Position numbers and translations under genes: made by a program
Assembly: GCA_017435525.1 (NCBI GenBank)
Contig: JAFSEW010000061.1
Coordinates: 1-62,666, forward strand
Source of the DNA: Oscillospiraceae bacterium
GTDB lineage: Bacteria > Bacillota > Clostridia > Oscillospirales > Oscillospiraceae
DNA: 62,666 nt
Direction: 5' to 3'
Shown here: piece by piece, positions 32,694-41,213 of the stretch
How the letters are laid out: every line of letters begins with the position of its first letter
Numbering within the stretch: position 1 is the stretch's first letter
The notes under the pieces: generated by a model
Databases searched by the model: none
The model's input: the letters and a program-made list of their open reading frames with translations, nothing else
What the model was told of the DNA's origin: nothing

Positions 32694-34034
32694 TTACTTC
32701 CAGTTGAAGCTGATCAGACCCATGATGTAAATAATGATCACAGCCACGGGAACCACATAGCAGAAAATGGGCTTCATCCAGTTCTTGACTTTCAGGCCCT
32801 TGCCGGCGTTGGCTTCTGCCAGGAAGTTCTCCCAGCCCCAGCCATAGCGCTTGTTGCAGCAGAAAATGACAAAGATCAAAGAGCCCAGAGGCAGCAGGTT
32901 GTTGGAGACGATGAAATCCCACAGATCCAGCCATGCGGAGCCTTCCGCGAAGGGCTGGAAGGGCCACAGGCTGTAGCCCAGCGCAGTGGTCATAGAGGTG
33001 GCAGCGATGATAATGCCGCAGACCAGGCAGCCCTTGGGTCGGTTCCAGCCGAACAGCTCACGGGCACAGGCCAGAATGTTTTCAAACACAGCCAGCACAG
33101 TGGACATGGACGCAAAGACCATGAACAGGAAGAAGACGCTGCCCCACACTTTGCCGCCGTTCATGTTGTTGAAGACGGTGGCCATGGTGTCAAACAGCAG
33201 GCCGGGGCCCTGGCCCACTTCCAGATCATAGGTAAAGCAGGCGGGGAAGATAATCAGGCCCGCAGTAACCGCCACGAATGTATCCAGGATGATAACATTG
33301 ACGGATTCGCCCATGAGGGAGCGGTTCTTATCCAGGTAGCTGCCGAAAATAGCCATGGAGCCGATACCCAGGCTCAGGGTGAAGAAAGCCTGGTTCATAG
33401 CGCCCACGATCACATTGGGGGTGATTTTGCCAAAGTCGGGCACCAGGTAGAAGGCCAGGCCTTCCTTGGCGCCGCTCATGGATGCACTGTTCACAGCCAG
33501 CACGATCATCAGGCCCAGCAGCGCCACCATCATATACTTGGTGACCCGCTCCAGGCCGCCCTGCAGGTTGAAGCACAGAATGGCAAAGCCGATGGCCACA
33601 ACAATCAGCATAAAGGATACATTCACACCGGGGTTGGAGATCATACTCACAAAGCCCAGGTCAGCGGTGCTGCCGGTGACAAAGCGGTAGAAGTAGTACA
33701 GAATCCAGCCGGCGACAACGGTGTAGAAGCTCATGAGGCAGATGTTGCCAAACAGCGCCAGATAGCCATGGATATGCCACTTCTGGCCGGGCTTCTGCAG
33801 CTTCTGATACATCTTAACGGGAGATGCCTGCGCAGCACGGCCCAGGGAGAACTCCATGGTCATAACCGGCAGACCCAGCAGAACCAGGCACAGCACATAA
33901 ATCAGCACAAAGCCGCCGCCGCCATACTGACCGGCCATCCAGGGGAATTTCCACACATTGCCGCAGCCGATGGCGCAGCCTGCACTGAGCAGGATGAATC
34001 CCAGGCGGGATCCCAAACGTTCGCGATTTTCCAT
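32694..34034 (-). CDS. Neurotransmitter:sodium symporter (NSS/SNF) family transporter
   Basis: 446 residues with eleven to twelve membrane helices. The N-terminal GFILLSAGCAIGCGNVWKFP is the unwound TM1 substrate/sodium site of LeuT-like proteins, and NQAFFTLSLGIGSMAIFGSY is TM6. Bacterial NSS members import amino acids or related amines with sodium. It is monocistronic, with a perfect-consensus promoter. Which amino acid is carried cannot be told. Confidence 0.9.
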   Translation of the reverse strand: MENRERLGSRLGFILLSAGCAIGCGNVWKFPWMAGQYGGGGFVLIYVLCLVLLGLPVMTMEFSLGRAAQASPVKMYQKLQKPGQKWHIHGYLALFGNICLMSFYTVVAGWILYYFYRFVTGSTADLGFVSMISNPGVNVSFMLIVVAIGFAILCFNLQGGLERVTKYMMVALLGLMIVLAVNSASMSGAKEGLAFYLVPDFGKITPNVIVGAMNQAFFTLSLGIGSMAIFGSYLDKNRSLMGESVNVIILDTFVAVTAGLIIFPACFTYDLEVGQGPGLLFDTMATVFNNMNGGKVWGSVFFLFMVFASMSTVLAVFENILACARELFGWNRPKGCLVCGIIIAATSMTTALGYSLWPFQPFAEGSAWLDLWDFIVSNNLLPLGSLIFVIFCCNKRYGWGWENFLAEANAGKGLKVKNWMKPIFCYVVPVAVIIIYIMGLISFNWK

Positions 34035-34074
34035 AATTTCATTTTCCTCTCTTACTCCATATCAGAGTAGTAGC

Positions 34075-34103
34075 ATTATAGCAGGTAAGCGCGCTCTTGT
34101 CAA
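34075..34103 (-). promoter_or_regulatory. Consensus promoter of the sodium symporter gene
   Basis: Minus strand TTGACA (34103-34098) and TATAAT (34080-34075), 17-bp spacer: a full sigma-A consensus. Confidence 0.85.
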
Positions 34104-34196
34104 AGGTAAAGTGTATTTACGCAAAAGAATCCTGTCCTTCCGCAAAAGACAGGAAACGCTTCGGGTTTGCCCCAGTTGCCATCCGTATATGCAAAG

Positions 34197-34230
34197 AGCC
34201 GCAAACGGAGATTTCGCTCCGTCTGCGGCT
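34197..34230 (-). terminator. Terminator of the ribose operon
   Basis: Stem 34197-34203 / 34224-34230 continued by 34205-34210 / 34217-34222, with one internal mismatch. It lies just after the rbsK stop. The U-tract is short. Confidence 0.7.
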
Positions 34231-34249
34231 GTTGGATATGGGATTGCAA

Positions 34250-35137
34250 CTATGCCTGCAGTGCCTCCAGGACTTCTGCGCGGTAAGGAATGGAGGGAAC
34301 TGCGCCCTCACGGGTCACCGCAATGGAGGATGCCTTGGCGCTCATACGCAGCACCTCTTCCATAGGAAGGCCGTCAGCCAGGCCTGCCAGGAAATAGCCG
34401 GTGAAGGTATCGCCGGCGGCAGTGGTGTCTACAGCCTTGACCTTAAAGATAGGCTGGAAAACCTGCTGCTTTTCGTCCACATACACGGCACCGTCCTTGC
34501 CCAGGGTCAGCATGATCCGGGCATGGGGGAACAGGGCGCGCAGCTTGGCAATGATTGCCTCGGTTTCCTTCTCACCGGTAAGCTGGAAGCCCTCCACTTC
34601 GTTGAGCAGGAAGATGCTGATCTTCTTCATATCCACCGCATCCAGCTTCTCGTTGAAGGGAGAAGGATTCAGGGCGATCTGCATCCCCTTTTCGTAAGCC
34701 TTATCCACGATGTAGGGCAGCAGATTGACCTCGTTCTGCAGCAGCAGAATATCGTCGCTGTCAAAGTGGCTCAGCACTTCGTCGATATATTCGGTGGTCA
34801 GCTTCTGGTTGGCACCGCCGTAGAGCAGAATGCTGTTCTGGGCGTTCTTGTCGATCTGGATGACGGTATGACCGGAAGGGCCATCCACGATCTTGATAAA
34901 CTCATCATGGACGCCGTACTCCTTGCAGGCATCCAGGAACATGGTTCCGTCCTGACCGATCATGCCGCCGTGGTAAACTTCCACACCGGCCTTTGCCAGG
35001 GCACAGGACTGGTTCATGCCCTTGCCGCCCAGGAAGGTATTCCGGGAACCGGTGGCCTCGGTTTCACCGGGCAGGATGATATGATCGACGGAATAGACAT
35101 AGTCAATATTCAAAGAACCGATATTCAAAACTCTCAT
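34250..35137 (-). CDS. rbsK: Ribokinase (PfkB family)
   Basis: About 295 residues. GGKGMNQSCALAKAG is the PfkB sugar-binding signature and DTTAAGDTFTGYFLAG the ATP/anion-hole signature with the catalytic aspartate. The family phosphorylates sugars; the rbsD, rbsA, rbsC and rbsB neighbours make ribose the likely substrate. ATG 35137 (MRVLNIGS) with AGGAG upstream is chosen; the longer ORF runs into the intercistronic hairpin. Last gene of the operon. Confidence 0.88.
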   Translation of the reverse strand: MRVLNIGSLNIDYVYSVDHIILPGETEATGSRNTFLGGKGMNQSCALAKAGVEVYHGGMIGQDGTMFLDACKEYGVHDEFIKIVDGPSGHTVIQIDKNAQNSILLYGGANQKLTTEYIDEVLSHFDSDDILLLQNEVNLLPYIVDKAYEKGMQIALNPSPFNEKLDAVDMKKISIFLLNEVEGFQLTGEKETEAIIAKLRALFPHARIMLTLGKDGAVYVDEKQQVFQPIFKVKAVDTTAAGDTFTGYFLAGLADGLPMEEVLRMSAKASSIAVTREGAVPSIPYRAEVLEALQA

Positions 35138-35153
35138 AAGATATCTCCTGTTA

Positions 35154-35175
35154 CCGGAGGGCAGATGCCCTCCGG
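35154..35175 (-). other. Intercistronic hairpin between rbsB and rbsK
   Basis: A perfect 9-bp GC-rich stem (35154-35162 / 35167-35175) with a 4-base loop and no clear U-run. Such hairpins often protect the 3' end of binding-protein mRNA and lower expression of the gene that follows. Confidence 0.6.
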
Positions 35176-35186
35176 ATTTGTGTGAT

Positions 35187-36962
35187 TTAGGCGTTGTCCT
35201 TGGTAACCAGGGTAACCTCAACAGGCAGGTTCTTCTGGATGGTTTCGCCGTTGATCAGCTTCACAGCGGCTTCCACGGCAGTGGCACCCAGCAGAGCGGG
35301 CTGCTGCTGCACGGTGGCAGCCATGCGGCCATCCTTAACGGCAGCGATGGCATCATCGGTAGCGTCAAAGCCAACCACCAGCACATTCTTGTTTGCGCCG
35401 GAGATCGCTTCCAGAGCGCCCAGTGCCATTTCGTCGTTGGCAGCGAACACGCCCTGAATGTCACCGTTAGCCTGGAGCATGTTTTCCATAACGGTCATAC
35501 CCTGGGCACGGTCGAAGTTGGCGGTCTGGCTGGCAACCACCTGCAGCTTACCGTCAGCAACGGAGTGGAAGCCTGCGGAGCGGTCGATAGCGGCGGAAGC
35601 GCCGGTAACGCCCTGCAGCTCAGCAACCACAGCGCCTTCGCCCAGCTGATCTACGATGAACTGGGTAGCCATGGCAGCACCGGCCACATTGTCGGAAGCG
35701 ATCTGGCAATCCACTTCGGTACCGTTGACAGCGCGGTCCACGGCGATGACACGGACACCGGCAGTCTTGGCAGCTTCCACAGCGCCGGTAACGGCATCGG
35801 AGTCCACGGGGTTGACGATCAGCACGCTGATGCCGGAAGCAACCAGAGTCTCAATGTCGGTGGTCTGCTTGGCAGCGTCATCACCGGCGTCGGTGACCTG
35901 GATCTTCACGCCCAGCTTGTCAGCCATCTCCTGCGCGCCCTCAACCAGGGTCACGAAGAAGGGGTTGTTCTGGGTGGAAACGGCCAGACCGATGGAGCCG
36001 TTGCCTACGATTTCCACAGGAGTGGAGCTGCTGCCTGCATTTTCCTTGGTGACCAGAGTCACTTCCACGGGAACATTCTTTTCAACGGCTTCGCCGTTGA
36101 TCAGCTTCACAGCGTTGTCCACGGCGGTGGCGCCCAGCAGAGCGGGCTGCTGCTGCACGGTAGCAGCCATACGGCCATCCATAACGGCGGCGATGGCATC
36201 ATCGGTAGCGTCAAAGCCAACCACCAGCACATTCTTGCTGGCACCGGAGATCGCTTCCAGAGCGCCCAGTGCCATTTCGTCGTTGGCAGCGAACACGCCC
36301 TGAATGTCGCCGTTAGCCTGGAGCATGTTTTCCATAACGGTCATACCCTGGGCACGGTCAAAGTTAGCAGTCTGGCTGGCAACCACGGTCAGCTTGCTGT
36401 CGGCAACGGAGTGGAAGCCTGCGGAGCGGTCGATAGCGGCGGAAGCGCCGGTAACACCCTGCAGCTCAGCAACCACAGCGCCTTCGCCCAGCTGATCTAC
36501 GATGAACTGGGTAGCCATGGCAGCACCGGCCACATTGTCGGAAGCGATCTGGCAATCCACCTCGGTACCGTTCACAGCGCGGTCCACGGCGATAACCCGG
36601 ACACCGGCAGTCTTGGCAGCTTCCACAGCGCCGGTAACGGCGTCGGAGTCCACGGGGTTTACGATCAGAACGCTGATGCCGGAAGCGACCAGAGTCTCGA
36701 TGTCGGTGGTCTGCTTGGCAGCGTCGTCACCGGCGTCGGTAACCTGGATCTTCACGCCCAGCTTGTCAGCCTGTGCCTTAGCACCGTCCACCAGGGTCAC
36801 GAAGAAGGGATTGTTCTGGGTAGAAACCGACAGACCGATAGAACCGTTGACCTTATTGCCAGCGGATGCGGTTTCACCGTCGATGACAATGCGGCAGGCG
36901 GCGAAGGAAAGGGTCAGGGTCAGGCACAGCAGCAGTGCCACAAATTTCTTGATATTTTTCAT
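35187..36962 (-). CDS. rbsB: Ribose-type ABC transporter binding lipoprotein with two tandem RbsB domains
   Basis: 591 residues from ATG 36962 (SD GGAGG, 11-base spacing), about twice the family length. A lipoprotein signal (MKNIKKF ... LSFAAC, lipidated Cys23) is followed by domain 1 (~39-309), a GSSSTPVEIVG linker and domain 2 (~321-591). Each domain is a complete RbsB/type I periplasmic binding fold starting NGSIGLxVSTQNNPFF and including FAANDEMALGALEA. Over 271 aligned residues I count 16 differences. The single lipid anchor therefore carries two binding modules for one RbsAC transporter. Ribose is the expected ligand, from the operon. Confidence 0.92.
   Translation of the reverse strand: MKNIKKFVALLLCLTLTLSFAACRIVIDGETASAGNKVNGSIGLSVSTQNNPFFVTLVDGAKAQADKLGVKIQVTDAGDDAAKQTTDIETLVASGISVLIVNPVDSDAVTGAVEAAKTAGVRVIAVDRAVNGTEVDCQIASDNVAGAAMATQFIVDQLGEGAVVAELQGVTGASAAIDRSAGFHSVADSKLTVVASQTANFDRAQGMTVMENMLQANGDIQGVFAANDEMALGALEAISGASKNVLVVGFDATDDAIAAVMDGRMAATVQQQPALLGATAVDNAVKLINGEAVEKNVPVEVTLVTKENAGSSSTPVEIVGNGSIGLAVSTQNNPFFVTLVEGAQEMADKLGVKIQVTDAGDDAAKQTTDIETLVASGISVLIVNPVDSDAVTGAVEAAKTAGVRVIAVDRAVNGTEVDCQIASDNVAGAAMATQFIVDQLGEGAVVAELQGVTGASAAIDRSAGFHSVADGKLQVVASQTANFDRAQGMTVMENMLQANGDIQGVFAANDEMALGALEAISGANKNVLVVGFDATDDAIAAVKDGRMAATVQQQPALLGATAVEAAVKLINGETIQKNLPVEVTLVTKDNA
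35190..36002 (-). repeat. RbsB tandem unit, copy 2 (C-terminal domain)
   Basis: 813 bp, about 94% identical in protein to copy 1; the DNA differs at scattered, often synonymous, positions. Repeat period is 846 bp including the linker. Confidence 0.92.
36036..36848 (-). repeat. RbsB tandem unit, copy 1 (N-terminal domain)
   Basis: 813 bp partner of the copy at 35190-36002. Confidence 0.92.
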
Positions 36963-36980
36963 AGTCTTCAGAGCCTCCAC

Positions 36981-37952
36981 TTAGCGCTTTCTGTCGGACA
37001 GCACGGCCACCAGAATGACCACAGCCTTGATGACCTGCTGGTAGTAGCTGGAAACGTCCATGATGTTCAAACCGTTGTTCAGCACGGCGATGATCAGAAC
37101 GCCGGCGATGGTGCCGGTGATCTTGCCGCGGCCGCCGGACATGGAGGTGCCGCCCAGAGCGGTTGCGGCGATGGCATCCAGCTCGTAGCCGTCACCGAAG
37201 GTGGGCTGTGCGGAGTTCAGACGGGAGCACATCAGCAGGCCGGCCAGAGCAGCCAGGAAGCCGGAAATGCCGTAGCAGGCCATCTTGATCTTGGCGGTGT
37301 CAACACCAACCAGCTTGGCGCACTTGGCGTTGGAGCCGGTGGCATAGATGCGGCGGCCGAAGGTGGTCTTGGTGAGGATGAACCACACAGCCAGGAAAGC
37401 AACCAGCAGGATCAGAGCGGGGATGGGCAGCTTGATGGTTTCGAACAGCAGCACATTGCCCTTGCCCAGTGCCTTGAAGAAGAAGCTGCCGCTGGCGGCG
37501 CTTTCGGCCAGGCGGGAGATGGGCTTGCCGTCGGTGATGATGTAAGCCAGGCCGCGGTAAGCGGTCATGGTAATCAGGGTAGCGATGAAGGCCTGCAGGC
37601 GGCACTTTGCCACCAGGAAGCCGGAGAGCAGACCCAGAGCGGTGCCTGCAACCAGAGCGATCAGCACGGCCAGAGCAGCGTTCATGCCGCTCATAACCAG
37701 TTCAGCGCAGATAATGGCTGCCAGTGCGAACACGGAGCCTACGGACAGGTCGATGCCGTCGGACAGGATGACCAGGGTCATGCCGAAGGCGATCAGGCCG
37801 TTGAATGCTGCCTGACGCAGCAGGTTCAGCAGGTTGGAGCTGGTGGCGAAGCCATCGGCGAAAATCACCATGGCAGCGACCAGCAGCACAAGTGCAATAA
37901 ATACAGCGTATTCGCTAATTTTAGCGCCTAGTTTCTTTGTATCGAGTTTCAT
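36981..37952 (-). CDS. rbsC: Ribose-type ABC transporter permease
   Basis: 323 residues, eight to ten membrane helices of the BPD_transp_2 family, with GMTLVILSDGIDLSVGSVFA and the coupling-helix region ALGGTSMSGGRGKI. It forms the membrane channel with RbsA. The start overlaps rbsA by 4 bp and is preceded by GGAGG; the stop abuts the rbsB leader. Confidence 0.92.
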   Translation of the reverse strand: MKLDTKKLGAKISEYAVFIALVLLVAAMVIFADGFATSSNLLNLLRQAAFNGLIAFGMTLVILSDGIDLSVGSVFALAAIICAELVMSGMNAALAVLIALVAGTALGLLSGFLVAKCRLQAFIATLITMTAYRGLAYIITDGKPISRLAESAASGSFFFKALGKGNVLLFETIKLPIPALILLVAFLAVWFILTKTTFGRRIYATGSNAKCAKLVGVDTAKIKMACYGISGFLAALAGLLMCSRLNSAQPTFGDGYELDAIAATALGGTSMSGGRGKITGTIAGVLIIAVLNNGLNIMDVSSYYQQVIKAVVILVAVLSDRKR

Positions 37953-39436
37953 ACCAAAGTTCCTCCTGTAGCTAATGTCATAACTTTTGCCTGATCTGCA
38001 GTCTTACCGTCAATAATGCCGGTGACATGTCCCTCGTGGACGACCATGATCCGGTCGCTCATGCCCAGCACTTCGGGCAGCTCGGAGGACACCATGATAA
38101 TGGCCACGCCCTTGGCGGCCAGATCGTTGATCACGCTGTAGATTTCCTTCTTGGCGCCGATATCCACGCCTCTGGTGGGCTCGTCCAGGATCAGGATCTT
38201 GGGATCGGTGTAGATCCACTTGGCCAGAACCACCTTCTGCTGGTTACCGCCGGACAGGTTGTTGCACTCATGGTCGGGGCCGAAGCACTTGACCCGGAAC
38301 TCCTCGATGCCCTTCTTCACCAGCGCGGCAGCCTTGCTCTTGGACAGGACATTCCGCTTGGAGACCTTATTCAGGTTGCACAGCTCGATATTTTCGGCAA
38401 TACTCTTTTCCAGCAGCAGGCCCTCGGTCTTGCGGTCCTCGGTGATGAAACCGATGCCGGCCTCAATGGCCTGCTTGGGATTCTTGATATGTACTTCCGC
38501 GCCGTCGATAAACACCTTGCCGGACACAATGGGCATGCTGCCGAAGATGGCGTGCATGATCTCGGTACGGCCGGCACCCATCAGGCCGGAAACGCCCAGA
38601 ACCTCACCGGCTCTGACGGAGAAATTCACATCCCGGAACATCTTTTCATGGGTCAGGCCTTCCACCCGGAGCACTTCATGGCCGATCTTTGCATCCCGCT
38701 GGGGATAGCGCTCACCGATCTCGCGGCCGATCATCATCTGCACAACACCGTCCATGGTGATGTCTCTGATGTTCTCGGTGCCCACATACTGGCCGTCCCG
38801 GAGGATGGTGATGCGGTCACACAGCTGGAAGATTTCTTCCATTCTGTGGGAGATATACACAATGGAGACACCCTTGGCCTTCAGGGACTCGATAACCTCG
38901 AACAGGACCTTGGTTTCGCTTTCGGTCAGGGCGGCGGTGGGCTCGTCCATAATCAGCACCTTGGCATCCACCATCAGTGCCTTGCAGATTTCCACCATCT
39001 GCTGCTGACCCACGGACAGATCGGACATGACTGCGTTCACAGGGATGTTAACGCCCATCTTGTCCATCACTTCCTGAGCCTTCTGGCGCATAGCCTTCTT
39101 GTCGCACACGCCCAGACCCTTGGTGATTTCCTTGCCCATGAAGAGGTTTTCCTCAACGGTCAGATCAAACAGCACATTCAGCTCCTGATAGATGAACACA
39201 ATGCCTGCTTTTTCCGCCTCCTGAGGGCTCTTGTAGACGACTTCCTGCCCGTCTACCACCACAGTACCTGCATCCCGTGTATACACACCGGTGAGGATTT
39301 TCATCAGGGTGGATTTGCCTGCACCGTTTTCACCCATCAGTGCATGGATTTCTCCATCCCGAAGCTCAAATCCGGCATTTTTCAAGACCTGGTTGGTGCC
39401 GAAGGCCTTGTCGATGCCACGCATTTCGATTTGCAT
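37949..39436 (-). CDS. rbsA: Ribose-type ABC transporter ATP-binding protein (two NBDs)
   Basis: 495 residues with two ATP-binding cassettes. The first has a complete Walker A (GENGAGKST), signature (LSVGQQQMVEICKAL) and Walker B (VLIMDEPTAALTE). The second has VSGLMGAGRTEIMHA in place of Walker A, but signature LSGGNQQKVVLAKW and LILDEPTRGVD. This is the usual RbsA/MglA asymmetry. It energises sugar import with RbsC and the double-domain RbsB. 27 bp separate it from rbsD. Confidence 0.93.
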   Translation of the reverse strand: MQIEMRGIDKAFGTNQVLKNAGFELRDGEIHALMGENGAGKSTLMKILTGVYTRDAGTVVVDGQEVVYKSPQEAEKAGIVFIYQELNVLFDLTVEENLFMGKEITKGLGVCDKKAMRQKAQEVMDKMGVNIPVNAVMSDLSVGQQQMVEICKALMVDAKVLIMDEPTAALTESETKVLFEVIESLKAKGVSIVYISHRMEEIFQLCDRITILRDGQYVGTENIRDITMDGVVQMMIGREIGERYPQRDAKIGHEVLRVEGLTHEKMFRDVNFSVRAGEVLGVSGLMGAGRTEIMHAIFGSMPIVSGKVFIDGAEVHIKNPKQAIEAGIGFITEDRKTEGLLLEKSIAENIELCNLNKVSKRNVLSKSKAAALVKKGIEEFRVKCFGPDHECNNLSGGNQQKVVLAKWIYTDPKILILDEPTRGVDIGAKKEIYSVINDLAAKGVAIIMVSSELPEVLGMSDRIMVVHEGHVTGIIDGKTADQAKVMTLATGGTLV

Positions 39437-39463
39437 AACTCCGCTTGCTCCTCCTGTTCTTAT

Positions 39464-39868
39464 TTATGCAAAAATACAACCTGCCTGCAAAATAATATTT
39501 GCATAGGGGGTCGTTTCTCCGGTACGAATGACTGCCTTGCAGTCGTGGGTCTGTGCCTTCAGCTCTTTATGGGAAACATATTCCACCTGGATGGGCTGCC
39601 CTTCAAACAGCTTCTCAATCTGAGAAAGGACGGCGGGGTTCTGGGTTTTGATTTCCTCTGCCAGGACGATTTTCTCAATCTTCATATCCGCAGCCACGAT
39701 TTCCAGGGTGCGCATAAAAGTGGGTTCGCCAAAGCACAGCGCCAGGTCGATGCGTTCTACCGCATCGGGGATGGGAAGACCGCAGTCACCGATGCAGATG
39801 GTGTCGGTGTGGCCCAGATAGGACAGTACGCGGGAAATGTCGCTGTTCAGGATGCCTGCTCTTTTCAT
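39464..39868 (-). CDS. rbsD: D-ribose pyranase
   Basis: 134 residues, full family length, with MKRAGILNSDISRVLSYLGHTD (His20 region catalytic in RbsD), GDCGLPIP and the C-terminal RTGETTPYANIILQAG. It interconverts the pyranose and furanose forms so ribokinase can use the sugar, and is the best evidence that this operon is for ribose. It overlaps rbsR by 4 bp. Confidence 0.93.
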   Translation of the reverse strand: MKRAGILNSDISRVLSYLGHTDTICIGDCGLPIPDAVERIDLALCFGEPTFMRTLEIVAADMKIEKIVLAEEIKTQNPAVLSQIEKLFEGQPIQVEYVSHKELKAQTHDCKAVIRTGETTPYANIILQAGCIFA

Positions 39869-40860
39869 GGATGTTCTCCCTTCAATTTTGTGGTTTGTCT
39901 TGCAACCAGCGTGACCGGGAATACAAATTTGCCCCCCGTCATGCCGGTGAGTTCATTATTTACAATCAGATCCACGGCTTTTTCGGCCATTTCCCGAATC
40001 GGCTGGCTAATGGTAGTCAGCTCCGGGGACAGGAGCGTTGCGAAGGAAATGTCGTCAAAGCCCACCAGCTGGATCTTTTCCGGAACGGGGATTCCCCGTC
40101 TGTGGAGCACCTTATAGGTAGAAATTGCAACAATATCGTTGCAGGCAATAATGCCGTCCACCTCCGGAAAGCGTTCCAGCAGTTCTTCTGTCATGGCAAG
40201 GCCCCGGTTGAAATCATAGTCGCATTCCACAACCTGTTCCGCAAGCCCCTGCTCCAGGCAGAAATCCCGATAGCCCTGATAGCGGCTGCGGGCGCTGTAG
40301 CGGTACTGAGGGCCCTTGATGCAGACGATATTTTTGCAGCCGCAGGCCAGAAGATGCTCCATCGCGATCCGGCCGCCCCAATAGTAGTCACAAAAAATGC
40401 AGGCTTCCACATCTGTGCCATAAAGCATGGCATCCAACGCCACAACCGGAACCGGGCAATGATTAATCAGCTCCCGAACCTGCTCACTGCAGGAGGTTAT
40501 GATAATGGCATCGGCATTCATGCTCACAAGCATCTGGATCGCAGCTTTTTCTTTCTCCGGGTCATAGCCGGTATTACACAGAAATGGCCGAAAGCCATTG
40601 GCTGTTGCCTGCGCTTCCACCTGGGCCGCCAGCTCTATAAAATAGGGATTTTGTATGGATGGAACAATCAGGCCAATCATCTTGGCGGATTTGCGGAAAA
40701 GGGTTCTGGCAATCTCATTGGGAACAAAGCCGGTTTCTTCAATTGCCCGCAGCACACGCGCTTTCTTTTCCGGATCGACTTTGGCCGTTCCGTTCATGAC
40801 ACGGGATACGGTGGCCGGAGAGACCCCTGCCAGAGCAGCTACATCCTTAATGCTCGCCAT
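39865..40860 (-). CDS. rbsR: LacI-family repressor of the ribose operon
   Basis: About 331 residues. The LacI helix-turn-helix IKDVAALAGVSPATVSRVMNG starts the protein and is followed by a hinge and a type I binding-protein-like effector domain (MIGLIVPSIQNPYF, GFDDISFATLLSPELTTI). It is first in the operon and probably autoregulates through the TGAAAC-CC-GTTTCA site upstream. The start at ATG 40860 (MASIKD) is favoured by GGGGGG spaced 5; an adjacent ATG at 40863 is equally possible. Confidence 0.88.
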   Translation of the reverse strand: MASIKDVAALAGVSPATVSRVMNGTAKVDPEKKARVLRAIEETGFVPNEIARTLFRKSAKMIGLIVPSIQNPYFIELAAQVEAQATANGFRPFLCNTGYDPEKEKAAIQMLVSMNADAIIITSCSEQVRELINHCPVPVVALDAMLYGTDVEACIFCDYYWGGRIAMEHLLACGCKNIVCIKGPQYRYSARSRYQGYRDFCLEQGLAEQVVECDYDFNRGLAMTEELLERFPEVDGIIACNDIVAISTYKVLHRRGIPVPEKIQLVGFDDISFATLLSPELTTISQPIREMAEKAVDLIVNNELTGMTGGKFVFPVTLVARQTTKLKGEHP

Positions 40861-40899
40861 CATATCCCCCCATTTAAAAGCTAATATTTTTTTATCTTT

Positions 40900-40913
40900 T
40901 GAAACCCGTTTCA
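40900..40913. promoter_or_regulatory. RbsR operator candidate
   Basis: TGAAAC-CC-GTTTCA is a perfect 14-bp palindrome of the LacI-family type (compare the general TGAAAC..GTTTCA half-site form). It lies at the predicted transcription start, between the -10 and the rbsR start codon. Confidence 0.7.
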
Positions 40914-40922
40914 TCTATAAAT

Positions 40923-40951
40923 AGAATACCTTTTTCAAATAATCCTGTCAA
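40923..40951 (-). promoter_or_regulatory. Promoter of the rbs operon
   Basis: Minus strand TTGACA (40951-40946) and TATTCT (40928-40923), 17-bp spacer. The 353-bp gap 40861-41213 otherwise holds only the operator and the divergent promoter at 41150. Confidence 0.75.
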
Positions 40952-41149
40952 TATTGGTTTTGTTTTTCTCTGTTTTGTATAATTTGCCAATCCCTTTGTT
41001 GTGCACTTTGCCCCCTGCTCTGTCCGGCATTCTTCTTCCGGTTTTGTCCCGGCTGCCTGCAGTTCCCTTTTCCCGGGGGAATTGGTGCTGTATGCCGGCC
41101 CGGCAAGTATTTTTGGGCGCTGTGCAGCACAAATTCCGGCACGCAGCTA

Positions 41150-41178
41150 TTGACATTGCCGGGAATCTACTGAATAAT
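41150..41178 (+). promoter_or_regulatory. Promoter of the second M20D gene
   Basis: TTGACA (41150-41155) and AATAAT (41173-41178), 17-bp spacer, followed by SD GAGGTG and ATG 41214. Confidence 0.65.
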
Positions 41179-41213
41179 GATAGGCGGTGAATACACTTTA
41201 GAGGTGAGGCATT

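Noticed and set aside
35178-37931. 917-codon plus-strand open frame opposite rbsB/rbsC
   Set aside because: It is the antisense shadow of two well-supported genes. GC-rich codon bias keeps the opposite strand open, and the protein has no recognisable domain.
38027-40117. 696-codon plus-strand open frame opposite rbsA/rbsD/rbsR
   Set aside because: Antisense shadow of three overlapping ribose genes. The histidine-rich translation is an artefact of reading the opposite strand.
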